Below are positions 9,866 through 19,132 of a DNA stretch of 64,000 nucleotides, in pieces. The notes below the pieces were generated by a model. It saw only the letters and a list, made by a program, of their open reading frames with translations. It ran no database searches and was not told the DNA's origin. Every line of letters begins with the position of its first letter. The stretch's first letter is position 1. The position numbers and the translations under genes are program-made. This DNA comes from Pseudomonadota bacterium (GTDB lineage Bacteria > Pseudomonadota > Alphaproteobacteria > GCA-2746255), in NCBI GenBank assembly GCA_040752895.1, contig JBFMHN010000002.1, positions 140,368 through 204,367 on the forward strand. Direction: 5' to 3'.

Positions 9866-10569
9866 CCCGCCGCGGCCCGGTTCGCGTAAACCGTGGGGTC
9901 CTTGATCCCCGCCGTCTCGAACCCCTGCCGCCGCAACCGGCAAGCGTCGCACCGCCCGCAGGCCTCGCCCGCCGGCCCCGGGTCGTAGCAGCTCAAGGTA
10001 AGGCCGTAATCCACGCCAAGGGCCGCGCCCTTCTTCAGGATGTCGGCCTTCGTGAGCGTGATCAGGGGCGCACGGATCGCAAGCGGCCTTCCCTCGACAC
10101 CCGCCCGCGTCGCCAGCCCCGCCAGCCGTTCGAAGGCCGCGATGTAGTCGGGCCGGCAATCGGGGTAGCCGCTGTAGTCAACCGCGTTCACGCCGATGAA
10201 GATGTCGGAAGCGCCGAGGACTTCCGCGAAGGCCAGCGCGAAGGAAAGAAAGATCGTGTTGCGCGCCGGGACATAGGTGATCGGAATTTCCGCCGCCATG
10301 TTCTCGAACTTGCGATCCTTCGGCACCGCGATGTCGGCGGTGAGCGCCGAACCGCCGAACGGGCGCAGGTCGATCTCTTGAAGGATGTGGTCCGCCGCCC
10401 CCAACTGGGCCGCCACCTGCTGCGCCGCCGCGATCTCGCCGGCATGGCGCTGGCCATAGTGGAAGGTGAGCGCGTAAGCCGCGAACCCTTCGCGGATCGC
10501 CAACGCCAGGGTGGTCGCCGAATCGACGCCGCCGCTTAGGAGAACGACCGCTTTCCGTTTCGCTGCCAT
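9862..10569 (-). CDS. queC: 7-cyano-7-deazaguanine synthase QueC
   Basis: ATP-dependent conversion of 7-carboxy-7-deazaguanine to preQ0. The PP-loop SGGVDS is at residues 12-17, and the zinc cysteines are at about 194, 204, 207 and 210 ([17 protein letters not shown]). The 235 residues are normal. First gene of the minus-strand queC-queE-queD operon, with no clear promoter recognised in the 88 bases before it. Confidence 0.96.
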   Translation of the reverse strand: MAAKRKAVVLLSGGVDSATTLALAIREGFAAYALTFHYGQRHAGEIAAAQQVAAQLGAADHILQEIDLRPFGGSALTADIAVPKDRKFENMAAEIPITYVPARNTIFLSFALAFAEVLGASDIFIGVNAVDYSGYPDCRPDYIAAFERLAGLATRAGVEGRPLAIRAPLITLTKADILKKGAALGVDYGLTLSCYDPGPAGEACGRCDACRLRRQGFETAGIKDPTVYANRAAAG

Positions 10570-10657
10570 AGGCTTTCGACCGGAAATGCCAGGTTGGCCC
10601 GGTTTTTTTGGGATAGCACATTTCGCTGCCGGCCGCCTACGCCGAAGCCCTTAAACG

Positions 10658-10681
10658 AAGGGCCCGGTTTCCCGGGCCCTT
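10658..10681 (-). terminator. Terminator hairpin downstream of the BI-1 gene
   Basis: A 10-bp GC-rich stem, AAGGGCCCGG with CCGGGCCCTT, has a four-base loop and lies 26 bases after the stop of the minus-strand BI-1 gene. On the minus strand it runs into TTCGTTT, a modest T tract. On the plus strand it could also stop transcripts from the other side. Confidence 0.6.
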
Positions 10682-10706
10682 TTCCTTGACTGCCGTCCGG
10701 CATCGC

Positions 10707-11420
10707 CTAGCGACGCTGACCGAACAGTTGCAGCAGCAGTATGAAAAGGTTGATGAAGTCGAGGTAGAGGCTGAGCGCCCCCATCAGCGCCTTCTTGCCG
10801 GCCACCTCGCCCGGATCCACTTCCGAATACAGCCACTTGATCCGCTGCGTGTCGTGGGCGGTAAGGCCGACGAAGACGAGGACGCCAATCACCGAGACGG
10901 CGAAGTGCAGCATCGTGCTCTGAAGGAAGAGATTGACGAGCGAAGCCAGAATGACGCCGATCAGCCCCATGAAGAGGAACGCGCCAAGCTGCGTCAGGTC
11001 GCGCTTCGTCGTGTAGCCGTAAAGGCTCATGGCGGCGAAGGTGCCGGCCGAAATGAAGAAGACCCGCGCGATGCTCTCGCCCGTGAAGACAACGAAGATC
11101 GACGCCAGGGAGAGGCCCATGACGGCCGCGAACGCCCAGAAAAGAATCTGCGCGGTGCTGTACTGGAAGCGGTGGATACCGAAACTCAGCGCGAACACGA
11201 AGCCCAACGGCGCCAGCATGACGACCCACATCAGCGGCGTTCCGAAAATCGCGTCGAAGAAGGCCGGCGTGTTGGCCACGGCGTAGGCGACGAGTCCGGT
11301 AAGCACCAGGCCCCCCGCCATGTAATTGTAAACGCGAAGCATATGGCGCCGAAGCCCCTCGTCGATCGCCCCGACGGCGCCGGCGGCGGCGTAGCCTTGT
11401 GGATTTTCCTGCCAAGCCAT
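10707..11420 (-). CDS. Bax inhibitor-1 (YccA/BI-1) family inner membrane protein
   Basis: A 237-residue polytopic protein with about seven hydrophobic segments, the layout of the BI-1/YccA/TMBIM family. Typical pieces are VYNYMAGGLVLTGLVAY near the N-terminus and DTQRIK plus the terminal LYLDFINLFILLLQLFGQRR-like segment. YccA modulates FtsH proteolysis in E. coli; other members are pH-sensitive calcium channels. The role here is not known. I start at MAWQENPQGY (11420), behind an AGGGGA Shine-Dalgarno. The frame is open about 30 codons further upstream without support. Confidence 0.9.
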   Translation of the reverse strand: MAWQENPQGYAAAGAVGAIDEGLRRHMLRVYNYMAGGLVLTGLVAYAVANTPAFFDAIFGTPLMWVVMLAPLGFVFALSFGIHRFQYSTAQILFWAFAAVMGLSLASIFVVFTGESIARVFFISAGTFAAMSLYGYTTKRDLTQLGAFLFMGLIGVILASLVNLFLQSTMLHFAVSVIGVLVFVGLTAHDTQRIKWLYSEVDPGEVAGKKALMGALSLYLDFINLFILLLQLFGQRR

Positions 11421-11579
11421 GTGCGAAATCCCCTGCCTTTCCCAACCTAAAGAAACCAAAATAAGCGACGTGGCCTTCATATTGGCATAGAAGGCCGCGA
11501 AATCAATCACCCCCTGACCCTCAAAGGGCCTGCGATCGTCCGGCCGAAAAAGGCGCCTTGCCCCCCTCCGGCGGCTGGC

Positions 11580-12350
11580 CTAGCGGGCCGTATAGCCCCC
11601 GTCGATGACGAGTTCGGCGCCGGTCATGAACTTCGATTCGTCCGAAGCCAGGTAAAGGACCCCGTAGGCGATATCGTACGGCTCGCCTATGTGGCCCATA
11701 GGGTGCAGCGATTCGATGTGACGGCGAATCTCCTTGGTGCCGCCGAGTTCGTCGATGGCCTGCGCCACCATCGGCGTTGCGATGTATCCGGGATGGACGG
11801 AATTCACGCGAATATTGTAGCCGGCCTTCGCGCAATGGAGGGCGGCCGACTTTGTCAAAAGCCGCACGCCGCCTTTCGACGAATTGTAGGCAAACAGGTT
11901 TTCATCCGCGATGATTCCCTCGATCGAGGAAAGGTTGACGATCGAACCGCCCCCGCCTTCTTTCATCGCGGCGATGCCGTATTTCGTCCCCAGGAACACG
12001 GCGTCCAGATTGATCGCGTGCAGCCACTTCCACTCGTCGAACGTGGTCTGCTCGACGTTCTTCATCAGGACGACGCCGGCGTTGTTGACGAGCACGTCCA
12101 GACGGCCGAAGCGCTTGATTGTTTCGGCCGTCACTTCCTTCCAGCGTTCTTCGGAGCGGACATCCTGGGCAAGAAAGAACGCCGTGCCGCCCGCCTTGGC
12201 GATCGCGGCGGCTGTTGCCTGGCCCTCGGCTTCCTTGATGTCCGTCAGAACGACCTTGGCACCTTCCTTGGCCAGCAGGCGACACATCGCTTCGCCAAGC
12301 CCCATGGCGCCGCCGGTCACCAGCGCCACTTTTTCCTTCATGCGGTCCAT
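11580..12350 (-). CDS. Short-chain dehydrogenase/reductase (SDR)
   Basis: A classical SDR of 256 residues. The NAD(P)-binding TGGAMGLG is at about 11-18, NNAG at about 90, the catalytic Ser in NLSS (about 143) and YNSSK (about 156-160), and the C-terminal end is MTGAELVIDGGYTAR. The acidic residue after the second strand (LTDIKE) suggests NAD preference. It resembles cyclohexanol or glucose 1-dehydrogenase types, but the substrate cannot be told from sequence. It stands alone between the BI-1 gene and tRNA-Arg. The ATG at 12350 has AGGGGC about eight bases before it. Confidence 0.88.
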   Translation of the reverse strand: MDRMKEKVALVTGGAMGLGEAMCRLLAKEGAKVVLTDIKEAEGQATAAAIAKAGGTAFFLAQDVRSEERWKEVTAETIKRFGRLDVLVNNAGVVLMKNVEQTTFDEWKWLHAINLDAVFLGTKYGIAAMKEGGGGSIVNLSSIEGIIADENLFAYNSSKGGVRLLTKSAALHCAKAGYNIRVNSVHPGYIATPMVAQAIDELGGTKEIRRHIESLHPMGHIGEPYDIAYGVLYLASDESKFMTGAELVIDGGYTAR

Positions 12351-12536
12351 TCGTGCGCCCCTTTCCCTTTCGCGTATGGATTATTTTATGCCTCGCCACG
12401 AGGCGTCGCAAAGCCACAAAGGCTTCGCGCCCACAGCGCACATCATCGGCAAAAACGGGCGCCGAATGACGCGGGAATAGACTCCCTTACGCGCCTTGCG
12501 CGTTCGGGCCTTGCGCGTTCGGGGGTGGTTGGTGGG

Positions 12537-12613
12537 TGGCGCGCCCGGAGAGATTCGAACTCCCGACCCCCAGATTCGTAGTCTGGTGCTCTATCCAGCT
12601 GAGCTACGGGCGC
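12537..12613 (-). tRNA. tRNA-Arg (anticodon ACG)
   Basis: A full cloverleaf on the minus strand with a 7-bp acceptor stem GCGCCCG/CGGGCGC, TAGCTCAGC D-arm, anticodon stem CAGAC/GTCTG-type closing a CTACGAA loop with anticodon ACG, TTCGAATC T-loop and an encoded CCA (12537-12539). tRNA-Arg(ACG) is normally edited by TadA to ICG and reads CGU, CGC and CGA codons. Confidence 0.96.
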
Positions 12614-12814
12614 CCAAAACGGGAACAAGGAACAAGGAAGTCGGAACCTACTTAAAGCCCAAGCGAATGGCAAGGAAGGGAAGCGAAGGCGCCCCCCAAC
12701 CCTAGCCGCCCGCCGCCCGCGGCGGCAGGTCTATCCGGAAACCGAGGTTATTTCTGGAAAATTAAAGAGTTGGCAGAAGAAACCCCTTCCATAATAATGC
12801 CCGGTCATCCAAAA

Positions 12815-12842
12815 TTGCCGAACGGACCGGCTTTGGTATAGT
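12815..12842 (+). promoter_or_regulatory. Candidate promoter for the OmpA-like lipoprotein gene
   Basis: TTGCCG (12815-12820), a 16-base spacer and TATAGT (12837-12842) end 35 bases before the ATG of the lipoprotein gene. The rest of the 264-base gap from the tRNA holds no recognisable gene. Confidence 0.4.
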
Positions 12843-12877
12843 TTTGTTGCATTAGGGCAATATCGAGAACGATTCCC

Positions 12878-14119
12878 ATGGCTTTTGCGAAGCGATATGT
12901 CGTCGCATTTGCGGCGGCAATTCTTCTAGGAGGATGCTCGTCCTTCGGGGAAGAGCTGTGGCCGTCTCTCACCGGCGATGAGCCGGCCGAGGGCGGCACC
13001 TTGATCGGAAAGACCGGAGAACCTTCGACGGAGCGCATCGTTATCGAACCGTCCGAAGCGGAGCAAGCGGCGGGTACGCCCGGTACTGGCGACGGCGCAT
13101 ACGCCGCCGCGCCGCAGATGGGCCCGCCCATCCTCGGCACCAGCAGTTTCGAGCCGACCGCCGTGACGCCGGGCCAGTCTACCGGCACCTATGTCGGCCA
13201 GAAGGTGACCCAGATCCGGTCGGAACTCAGTACGCTTCGCGCAAATCTTTCCCAGCGCAACGGCGGCCTGCAGCAAATCCGCAGCACGACGGTGAACAAC
13301 GCCCAGCAGTATCACGGCGCCATCGCCGCCATTCAGGCCCGCCTCCAGGTCGGCACGACGCCCGGCAACCCGATCCTCGTCAGCCAGTGGCAGACGGGGC
13401 AGCAGTTGCTCGGCAACATCAGTACCGACGTCAGCAACATGAACGTCCTCGCCAACAACGTGGCGGGCGATTCGGCGATGGCGGCCTACATCCTTGAATC
13501 GACGCGCGCGGCCTACAGCCTTTCCGGCGCCATCGACGAGGACCACCGGCAGCTGGCCATTCTCGAGGACGAGGTAAACCGCACCGTCGTCATGGTCGAC
13601 CGGCTTCTGAACGAGCTTAGCGAAGACATCAACCGCCAGACCGCCTACCTGAACAACGAACGCCGGAATCTCACAATGCTTTCCGTCGCCATCAAGAACG
13701 GCGAGCTTTACGGGCCGAGCCTGGCAAACCGGGCCTTTTCCGCGCCACCCATCCGCGCGCAACTTTCCAGCGGCGGAATAGAAACGGCCGAGCTTGCCAC
13801 GCCTTCGCCAGAAGCCGGGCGGCGCCCGCTCGTCGTTATCCGCTTCGATCGCGAGAACGTCGAATACGAGCAGGCGCTTTACACCGCCATTCGCGATGCC
13901 CTTGACCGCCGCCCAAACGCGACCTTCGATCTCGTCGCCATTGCCTCGATGAAGGGGAATACGGCGGACGCGGCCCGCAACACGAACACCTCGAAGAAGA
14001 ACGCGGAAGACGTGCTGCGCGCGCTCCGCGACATGGGATTGCCGGCGGATCGCCTTAACCTCAAGGCGATGCAAAGCATGGACGCCGAATCGAACGAGGT
14101 GCATATCTACGTCCGCTAA
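12878..14119 (+). CDS. Secreted lipoprotein with OmpA-like C-terminal region
   Basis: A 413-residue protein with a lipoprotein signal (AAILLGGC, lipidated Cys about residue 20), a Gly/Pro/Ala-rich linker, and a long central helical region (about 90-270) with many Gln/Asn/Glu that may form coiled coils. The C-terminal alpha/beta part (about 310-413) ends NEVHIYVR and resembles degenerate OmpA-type peptidoglycan-binding domains. It probably sits in the outer membrane facing the periplasm. It has its own candidate promoter and a terminator, so it is monocistronic. The exact function is not recognised. Confidence 0.8.
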   Translation: MAFAKRYVVAFAAAILLGGCSSFGEELWPSLTGDEPAEGGTLIGKTGEPSTERIVIEPSEAEQAAGTPGTGDGAYAAAPQMGPPILGTSSFEPTAVTPGQSTGTYVGQKVTQIRSELSTLRANLSQRNGGLQQIRSTTVNNAQQYHGAIAAIQARLQVGTTPGNPILVSQWQTGQQLLGNISTDVSNMNVLANNVAGDSAMAAYILESTRAAYSLSGAIDEDHRQLAILEDEVNRTVVMVDRLLNELSEDINRQTAYLNNERRNLTMLSVAIKNGELYGPSLANRAFSAPPIRAQLSSGGIETAELATPSPEAGRRPLVVIRFDRENVEYEQALYTAIRDALDRRPNATFDLVAIASMKGNTADAARNTNTSKKNAEDVLRALRDMGLPADRLNLKAMQSMDAESNEVHIYVR

Positions 14120-14156
14120 ACCGGACAATCCGCCGCACCCCACCCGCAATCGAATC

Positions 14157-14190
14157 AAAACCGGCCAGTTGAAAGACTGGCCGGTTTTCG
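14157..14190 (+). terminator. Rho-independent terminator after the lipoprotein gene
   Basis: The stem CCGGCCAGT/ACTGGCCGG (14161-14169 with 14176-14184) is extended by AAAA/TTTT pairs and has a six-base loop and a short T run (14185-14188). It lies 37 bases after the stop codon. Confidence 0.88.
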
Positions 14191-14238
14191 TTTGCGGCCA
14201 CCTTGCGGAACGCAAGACCGGGTGGTAAGCCGACGGCG

Positions 14239-14694
14239 ATGAAAGACCCACACGGCCGGGAAACGCGCATTTTGACTTGGCAGGACTTCCACCGGGACGC
14301 GCTTGCCCTTGCCCGTCTGGTGCGGGACGACGGCCCCTGGCACACGATTGCCGCCGTCACCAGAGGCGGCATGTTTCCCGCTGCCATTCTTGCCGTCGAG
14401 CTTGGAATCCGCCGCGTCGAGACGGTTTCGGTTGCAAGCTACGAGGGCCGGCGGCGCGGCGAGCCGGAAGTTCTGAAAGCCGGCCAAGGTTCCGGCGAAG
14501 GCTGGCTGGTCGTGGACGACATCGTGGACACCGGCGCCACCGCCGGCGTCGTTCGGAACCTGCTGCCGGAGGCTTGCTTCGTCGCCCTTTACGTGAAACC
14601 GGACGGAGAGCCTTTCGTCGACCGCTACGTGGTCGGGATGCCGCAGCAGAGCTGGGTGGTCTTCCCCTGGGACCCGCCAGCGGAAGACGCCTGA
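14239..14694 (+). CDS. gpt: Xanthine-guanine phosphoribosyltransferase
   Basis: Purine salvage enzyme making XMP or GMP from the base and PRPP. The pattern follows E. coli Gpt: TWQDFHRDALALARLV, IAAVTRGGMFPAAILAVELGIR, the PRPP loop VVDDIVDTGAT (about 91-102), and a closing QSWVVFPWD. The 151 residues are the usual size. I start at the ATG at 14239; a TTG at 14203 is in frame but falls inside the region just after the terminator. Its end converges with panC, five bases away. Confidence 0.92.
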   Translation: MKDPHGRETRILTWQDFHRDALALARLVRDDGPWHTIAAVTRGGMFPAAILAVELGIRRVETVSVASYEGRRRGEPEVLKAGQGSGEGWLVVDDIVDTGATAGVVRNLLPEACFVALYVKPDGEPFVDRYVVGMPQQSWVVFPWDPPAEDA

Positions 14695-14699
14695 CCAGG

Positions 14700-15584
14700 C
14701 TATTCCGACACGGCCAGGTTGTCGATCAGCCGCGCCCGGCCCAGATGAACGGCGGCGAACAGGCGGGCGGGACGGCCGGCTTCTTCGACGGGCTTGAGCG
14801 TTTCCGGGTCCCGCAATTCTAGGTAGTCGATCCTTTCGAACCCCCCCTCGCGAAGGTCGGCCGCGCCTCGCGCGAGCGTCTCCGCGATTCCTTGGCCCTC
14901 CCGGATCGCCGATGCCATCCGCGCCAGTGTTGCAAAAAGCTTGGGCGCTATTACGCGCTCCTTCGCCGTGAGGTAGGCGTTCCGCGACGACAGCGCCAGG
15001 CCGTCCGCCTCCCGCACGGTCGGTACGCCAAGGATGCGGATCGGCATGTCGAGATCCCGGGCGAGTTTTCGCACCACGAGCAATTGCTGATAGTCCTTCT
15101 CACCGAAGAAGGCGGCGTCCGGCAGGGCTTCGAGCAGAAGCTTCGTCACGACCGTCGCCACACCCGCGAAGTGGACCGGCCGGAAGGCGCCGCAGAGAAC
15201 CTCGGTCAGGCCCGCCACCGTTACCTGCGTTGCAAACCCTTCCGGGTACACCTCTTCGACGGACGGTGCGAAGAGAAGATCCGCACCTTCCGCCGCAAGC
15301 TTCGCCGCGTCCTCGGCCTCGTTCCGCGGGTAGGCCGCCATATCCTCGTCGGGCCCGAATTGCAGCGGGTTGACGAGAATCGTCGCCACCGTGCGATCGG
15401 TTTGCGCGCGGGCGGCGCGGACCAGGGCGAGATGGCCTGCGTGCAGGGCGCCCATCGTCGGCACGAGACCAACGCTTGCACCCCCGCCGCGCCAAAGGGC
15501 AATCGCGGCGCGAAGATCCACGATCTTGCGGACGGTCGGCATGCCGTCCGCCTTGCCTTGCCTCGCGCGTGTTCGGGATTTCAT
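14700..15584 (-). CDS. panC: Pantothenate synthetase
   Basis: ATP-dependent joining of pantoate and beta-alanine, the last step to vitamin B5. Seen are PTMGALHAGHLALV with the HxGH nucleotide motif, VNPLQFGPDED, GEKDYQQL, and the KMSKS-equivalent SSRNAYL. The start at 15584 has GGAAGG five bases upstream and gives 294 residues with a short basic N-terminal extension. An alternative ATG at 15542 would remove 14 residues. It follows panB by 18 bases in a panB-panC operon. Confidence 0.95.
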   Translation of the reverse strand: MKSRTRARQGKADGMPTVRKIVDLRAAIALWRGGGASVGLVPTMGALHAGHLALVRAARAQTDRTVATILVNPLQFGPDEDMAAYPRNEAEDAAKLAAEGADLLFAPSVEEVYPEGFATQVTVAGLTEVLCGAFRPVHFAGVATVVTKLLLEALPDAAFFGEKDYQQLLVVRKLARDLDMPIRILGVPTVREADGLALSSRNAYLTAKERVIAPKLFATLARMASAIREGQGIAETLARGAADLREGGFERIDYLELRDPETLKPVEEAGRPARLFAAVHLGRARLIDNLAVSE

Positions 15585-15602
15585 GCGACCTTCCGGGATG
15601 AA

Positions 15603-16427
15603 TCAGCGCTTTCGCTTCGCGGCCCCATAGCAGTGCGCCGCGCCGGGGAACCGACGCGCCCGCACGTCGGCGGCATAGTGCGCCGCCGCTTTCTCGATTT
15701 CGGACCCCAGCTCGGCATAGCGCTTGACGAATTTCGGAATGAAATCGGTGAAAAGACCAAACAGGTCTTCGGCCACCAGGATCTGCCCGTCGCACGAAGG
15801 CGAGGCGCCGATCCCGATCGTCGGAACGGGAAGGGCTTCCGTAAGCGCGCGCGCCACCGGCTCCACGGTCCCCTCGACGACGACGGCGAAGGCGCCGGCC
15901 AACGCGACCGCCCGACCATCGGCAAGAATTTTTTCCGCCTCGGCTTTCGTCCTGCCGTGCACGCCGAACCCGCCGTAACTGCGCACCGATTGCGGCATCA
16001 TCCCGACATGGCCAAGAACGGGGATGCCGCGCTGGGTGAGAAAGGCAACCGTTTCCGCCATCTCCTCCCCGCCTTCGAGCTTGACGGCGGCGGCCCCGGT
16101 TTCCCGCAGCACACGGGCCGCTGTCCGGTAGGCCTTCGGCGGCGATTCCTGGTAGCTGCCGAACGGCAGGTCCACGACGACGCAGGCGCGCCTGGCGCCG
16201 CGGCGTACGGCTTGGGCGTGGTTGATCATCATGTCCAACGTCACGCCCAGCGTGCTTTCCATCCCATAAAGCACCATGCCGAGCGAATCCCCGACCAGCA
16301 GCAAATCGGCGTGCGCGTCCAGCCACTTCGCCATCGGCGTCGTGTAGGCGGTCAGGCAGACGATCGGCACGCCCCCCTTGCGCGCCCGCAGCTCCGGCAC
16401 GGTTATGGCCTTTGCTTCTTTCGGCAT
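15603..16427 (-). CDS. panB: 3-methyl-2-oxobutanoate hydroxymethyltransferase
   Basis: Forms ketopantoate from 2-oxoisovalerate and methylene-tetrahydrofolate. Motifs: [28 protein letters not shown] with the magnesium-binding Asp, [16 protein letters not shown], and [12 protein letters not shown]. The 274 residues match the family. First gene of panB-panC; a TACAAT at 16464-16469 on the minus strand could be its -10 element, but the -35 is weak. Confidence 0.95.
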   Translation of the reverse strand: MPKEAKAITVPELRARKGGVPIVCLTAYTTPMAKWLDAHADLLLVGDSLGMVLYGMESTLGVTLDMMINHAQAVRRGARRACVVVDLPFGSYQESPPKAYRTAARVLRETGAAAVKLEGGEEMAETVAFLTQRGIPVLGHVGMMPQSVRSYGGFGVHGRTKAEAEKILADGRAVALAGAFAVVVEGTVEPVARALTEALPVPTIGIGASPSCDGQILVAEDLFGLFTDFIPKFVKRYAELGSEIEKAAAHYAADVRARRFPGAAHCYGAAKRKR

Positions 16428-16754
16428 CCTCTAAATTTTCCCTTTCCGGTCGTTGTCGGGCGCATTGTACCCCCGTCCGCGCTCGGCGAACCACGCGGTT
16501 TTTCGGCGCCGGCCCGGAGCCTTGGGGAACGGGCCTTACCGCTTGCCCCGCCTCACGTCGTGCAGCGGCCAAAATTGCCCATTCCGAGATAGGTGCGAGA
16601 TAGGTGAAGGACGCCGGACCAGCATCCGCGACCGCGGCGGGACGAGAAAAACCGAAGCCGGGATGCCCGCCAGCAGGATTGACCTTGCCGCGCAAAAAGA
16701 CCCGTGCAGGATGGCAACATACATGGAATGGATTCGACGCCGAAACGGGAGCCC
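16428..16754. other. Divergent intergenic region between panB and ggt
   Basis: These 327 bases hold no convincing gene. A minus-strand TACAAT (16464-16469) may serve panB. On the plus strand an 11-base unit CGAGATAGGTG is repeated exactly in tandem (16585-16595 and 16596-16606). A TTGCCC at 16575-16580 lies 17 bases before AGATAG in the second copy and could be a weak ggt promoter. Confidence 0.4.
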
Positions 16755-18542
16755 ATGACAGGCAGAAGGAACCCCGGGCCTTTCGCCCGGCTTCGAAAGG
16801 CCGCGCTGGCGCGCCCGCGTCTTGCCGGCACGTTTTCTCTTCTCGCCCTTCTCGCGGTGGCGACGGTCACGATCGACCTGCGCTTCGGGATCCCCTTTCC
16901 GATCCCCGCCGAAACGACGCCCCGCCATTCTATGGTGGTGGCGGCCCATCCCTTGGCCACCAAGGCGGGGCTTGCGATCCTCCGCGAGGGGGGCGGCGCC
17001 GTGGACGCCGCGATCGCCGCGGCGCTTGTCCTCAACTTGGTCGAGCCGCAGGCCTCCGGCATCGGCGGCGGCGGGTTTCTCGTCCACTACGCGAAGGAGA
17101 CGGGGCGGGTCGAAACCTATGACGGGCGGGAAACGGCACCCGAAAGTGTTGGCGAAAATCTGTTTCTGGACGCGGACGGCAAGCCGCTTGCCTTCTACCG
17201 AGCCGCCGTCGGGGGGCGGTCGGTCGGCGTGCCGGGCCTCCTCCGGCTGTTCGAGCTTGCCCATCGGGAACACGGGAAGCTTCCCTGGGGGCGGTTGTTC
17301 GAACCGGCGATCGCGCTCGCCGAAGAAGGCTTCCCGATTTCGGAGCGGCTCAGCCGCCTCATCGCATCCGCAACACTTCTGGACGCCTTCGCGCCGACGA
17401 AAAGCTATTTTCTGAACGCCGACGGCAGCCCGAAGGCGGCGGGCCAGCGCCTTAAGAACCCGGCCTTCGCGGAGACCCTTCGCGCGCTCGCCGAAGGGGG
17501 CGCGGGCGCTTTCTACGAAGGGGAAATCGCAAAGGCCATCGCCGAGGCGGTGACGACCGCCGCCCATAACCCAAGCCTGCTCACGACGGCCGACATCGCC
17601 GCTTACCGGGCGAGGAAGCGCGAGCCGGTCTGTCGCCCCTACCGGCGCGCCCGCGTCTGCACGATAGGCCCGCCGAGTTCAGGCGGAGTGACGCTGCTGC
17701 AAGCCCTCGGCATCCTCGAAGCCTTCGACGTAGGGGCGCATGCGCCCGGCTCCCTCGAAGCGGTCCATTTGGTGGCCGAGGCAAGCCGGCTTGCCTTCGC
17801 CGATCGCGATCGCTATTTGGCTGACCCTGATTTTGTCCCGCAGCCCGTGAATGCGTTGCTCGACCCCGCCTACCTCGCCGAGCGCGCCGGTCAGATTTCC
17901 CTCGCGAAAAGCCTGGGAACGGCGAAGCCGGGCCTGATCACCGGCTGGCTGCCGCCGAGAAACGAGAAGACGGGGACCTTGCCGGAATCCCTATCCACCA
18001 CGCATTTAAGCGTCGTCGACCAAGCGGGCAATGCCGTCGCCCTTACCGCCAGCATCGAAGCCCCCTTCGGCTCGCGGCTGATGGTGAAGGGATTTCTGCT
18101 CAACAACGAACTCACCGATTTCGACTTCCTGCCCAGGCAAGGCCCCCGCCTTCTCGCCAATCGGGTCGAGGCCGGCAAGCGGCCGCGAAGCTCGATGACG
18201 CCGGTTGTGGTGTTCGATGAAAACGGCCGCTTGCAGCTTGCGCTTGGCTCGCCGGGCGGGCCCTACATCATCGGTTTCGTGTTGAAAACCTTGGTCGCCG
18301 TCCTCGATTGGGGAATGGACATCCAGACGGCGATCGCGCTGCCGAATTTCACGAATCGCAACGGCAAGACCGAGCTCGAAAGCGGAACCGCCGTGGCCGG
18401 CTTGGCCCCCGCCCTCGAAAGGCTTGGCCATGCGGTAGAGGTGCGCGAGCTTACCAGCGGGCTTCATGGCATCGAACGACGAGGGAGAATGCTCGCCGGC
18501 GGGGCCGATCCAAGACGCGAGGGTGTCGCCCTTGGCGATTGA
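16755..18542 (+). CDS. ggt: Gamma-glutamyltranspeptidase
   Basis: Periplasmic Ntn-hydrolase that splits or transfers the gamma-glutamyl group of glutathione. A signal-anchor segment is at about 24-45 (LAGTFSLLALLAVATVTI). The large subunit begins PRHSMVVAAHPLAT, and the autoprocessing/nucleophilic Thr is in SLSTTHLSVVD (residues 415-416), with oxyanion GGs in LGSPGGPYI. I favour ATG 16755 because GGGAG lies four bases before it, giving 595 residues. ATG 16728 and GTG 16704 are in frame upstream. The gene appears to stand alone. Confidence 0.92.
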   Translation: MTGRRNPGPFARLRKAALARPRLAGTFSLLALLAVATVTIDLRFGIPFPIPAETTPRHSMVVAAHPLATKAGLAILREGGGAVDAAIAAALVLNLVEPQASGIGGGGFLVHYAKETGRVETYDGRETAPESVGENLFLDADGKPLAFYRAAVGGRSVGVPGLLRLFELAHREHGKLPWGRLFEPAIALAEEGFPISERLSRLIASATLLDAFAPTKSYFLNADGSPKAAGQRLKNPAFAETLRALAEGGAGAFYEGEIAKAIAEAVTTAAHNPSLLTTADIAAYRARKREPVCRPYRRARVCTIGPPSSGGVTLLQALGILEAFDVGAHAPGSLEAVHLVAEASRLAFADRDRYLADPDFVPQPVNALLDPAYLAERAGQISLAKSLGTAKPGLITGWLPPRNEKTGTLPESLSTTHLSVVDQAGNAVALTASIEAPFGSRLMVKGFLLNNELTDFDFLPRQGPRLLANRVEAGKRPRSSMTPVVVFDENGRLQLALGSPGGPYIIGFVLKTLVAVLDWGMDIQTAIALPNFTNRNGKTELESGTAVAGLAPALERLGHAVEVRELTSGLHGIERRGRMLAGGADPRREGVALGD

Positions 18543-18599
18543 GGCGTGCTAGAAAGACCCCTTCCCTAACGCCACGCGCCTTAACATCACGCAGACGGC

Positions 18600-19079
18600 A
18601 TGCTGAAACAGCTTCGAACACTCTTCGTGCCACCCAAGCAAAACAAAAGGGAACGGCAGCAAGCGGACGACCCGATCCGGACGGCGGTGGCGACGCTGCT
18701 CGTCGAGGCCGCCCTCTTTAACGGCGAGTTCGACGCGCGCGAGCGCGCGCAAATCCAGAAACTTCTCTGCCAGCGGTACGCACTTCCCGAGGCGGAGGCG
18801 GACGCACTCATCGCGCACGTCCGGGCCTGGGCGGAAAACCCCAACAACATCTACCGTCTCACGAAAACCTTGAAAGACGCGCTGCCGCAGGATGAGCGCA
18901 TCGCGCTGATCGAGATGCTGTTCGAGGTCGTTTACGCGGACGGCACCTTCGATGATTTCGAGGCGAACCTGCTTCGCCGGATGGGGGGCCTCCTATACGT
19001 CACGGATCAGGAGAGAGGGGCGGCCCGCAAACGGGTGTGCACCCGGCTCGGTATTGACGAAACCGAACGCACAGGGTAA
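18600..19079 (+). CDS. TerB-family (tellurite-resistance-like) protein
   Basis: A 159-residue, soluble, mostly helical protein of the TerB fold. Paired acidic motifs EAALFNGEFDARERAQIQ (about 36-53) and EVVYADGTFDDFEANLL (about 108-124) are the usual TerB metal-binding repeats. Members are often single genes in alphaproteobacteria with no proven link to tellurite. No ter neighbours are present, so a resistance role is not supported. It is 57 bases after ggt. Confidence 0.82.
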   Translation: MLKQLRTLFVPPKQNKRERQQADDPIRTAVATLLVEAALFNGEFDARERAQIQKLLCQRYALPEAEADALIAHVRAWAENPNNIYRLTKTLKDALPQDERIALIEMLFEVVYADGTFDDFEANLLRRMGGLLYVTDQERGAARKRVCTRLGIDETERTG

Positions 19080-19132
19080 GCCCTTGAACGGTTTCACCAA
19101 GGCCGAATCCACAAGGGTAGTAGGAGATTGCG

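Noticed and set aside
10686..11450. 254-codon plus-strand frame opposite the BI-1 gene
   Set aside because: Rich in His, Glu, Arg and Gln with no motif; it mirrors hydrophobic codons of the real membrane protein on the other strand.
12614..12814. Gene or second tRNA in the gap after tRNA-Arg(ACG)
   Set aside because: No cloverleaf and no frame with a plausible start; only purine-rich repeats such as GGAACAAGGAACAAGG were seen.
18600..19079. Tellurite resistance island
   Set aside because: Only a lone TerB-like gene is present; no terA, terC, terD or terZ neighbours.
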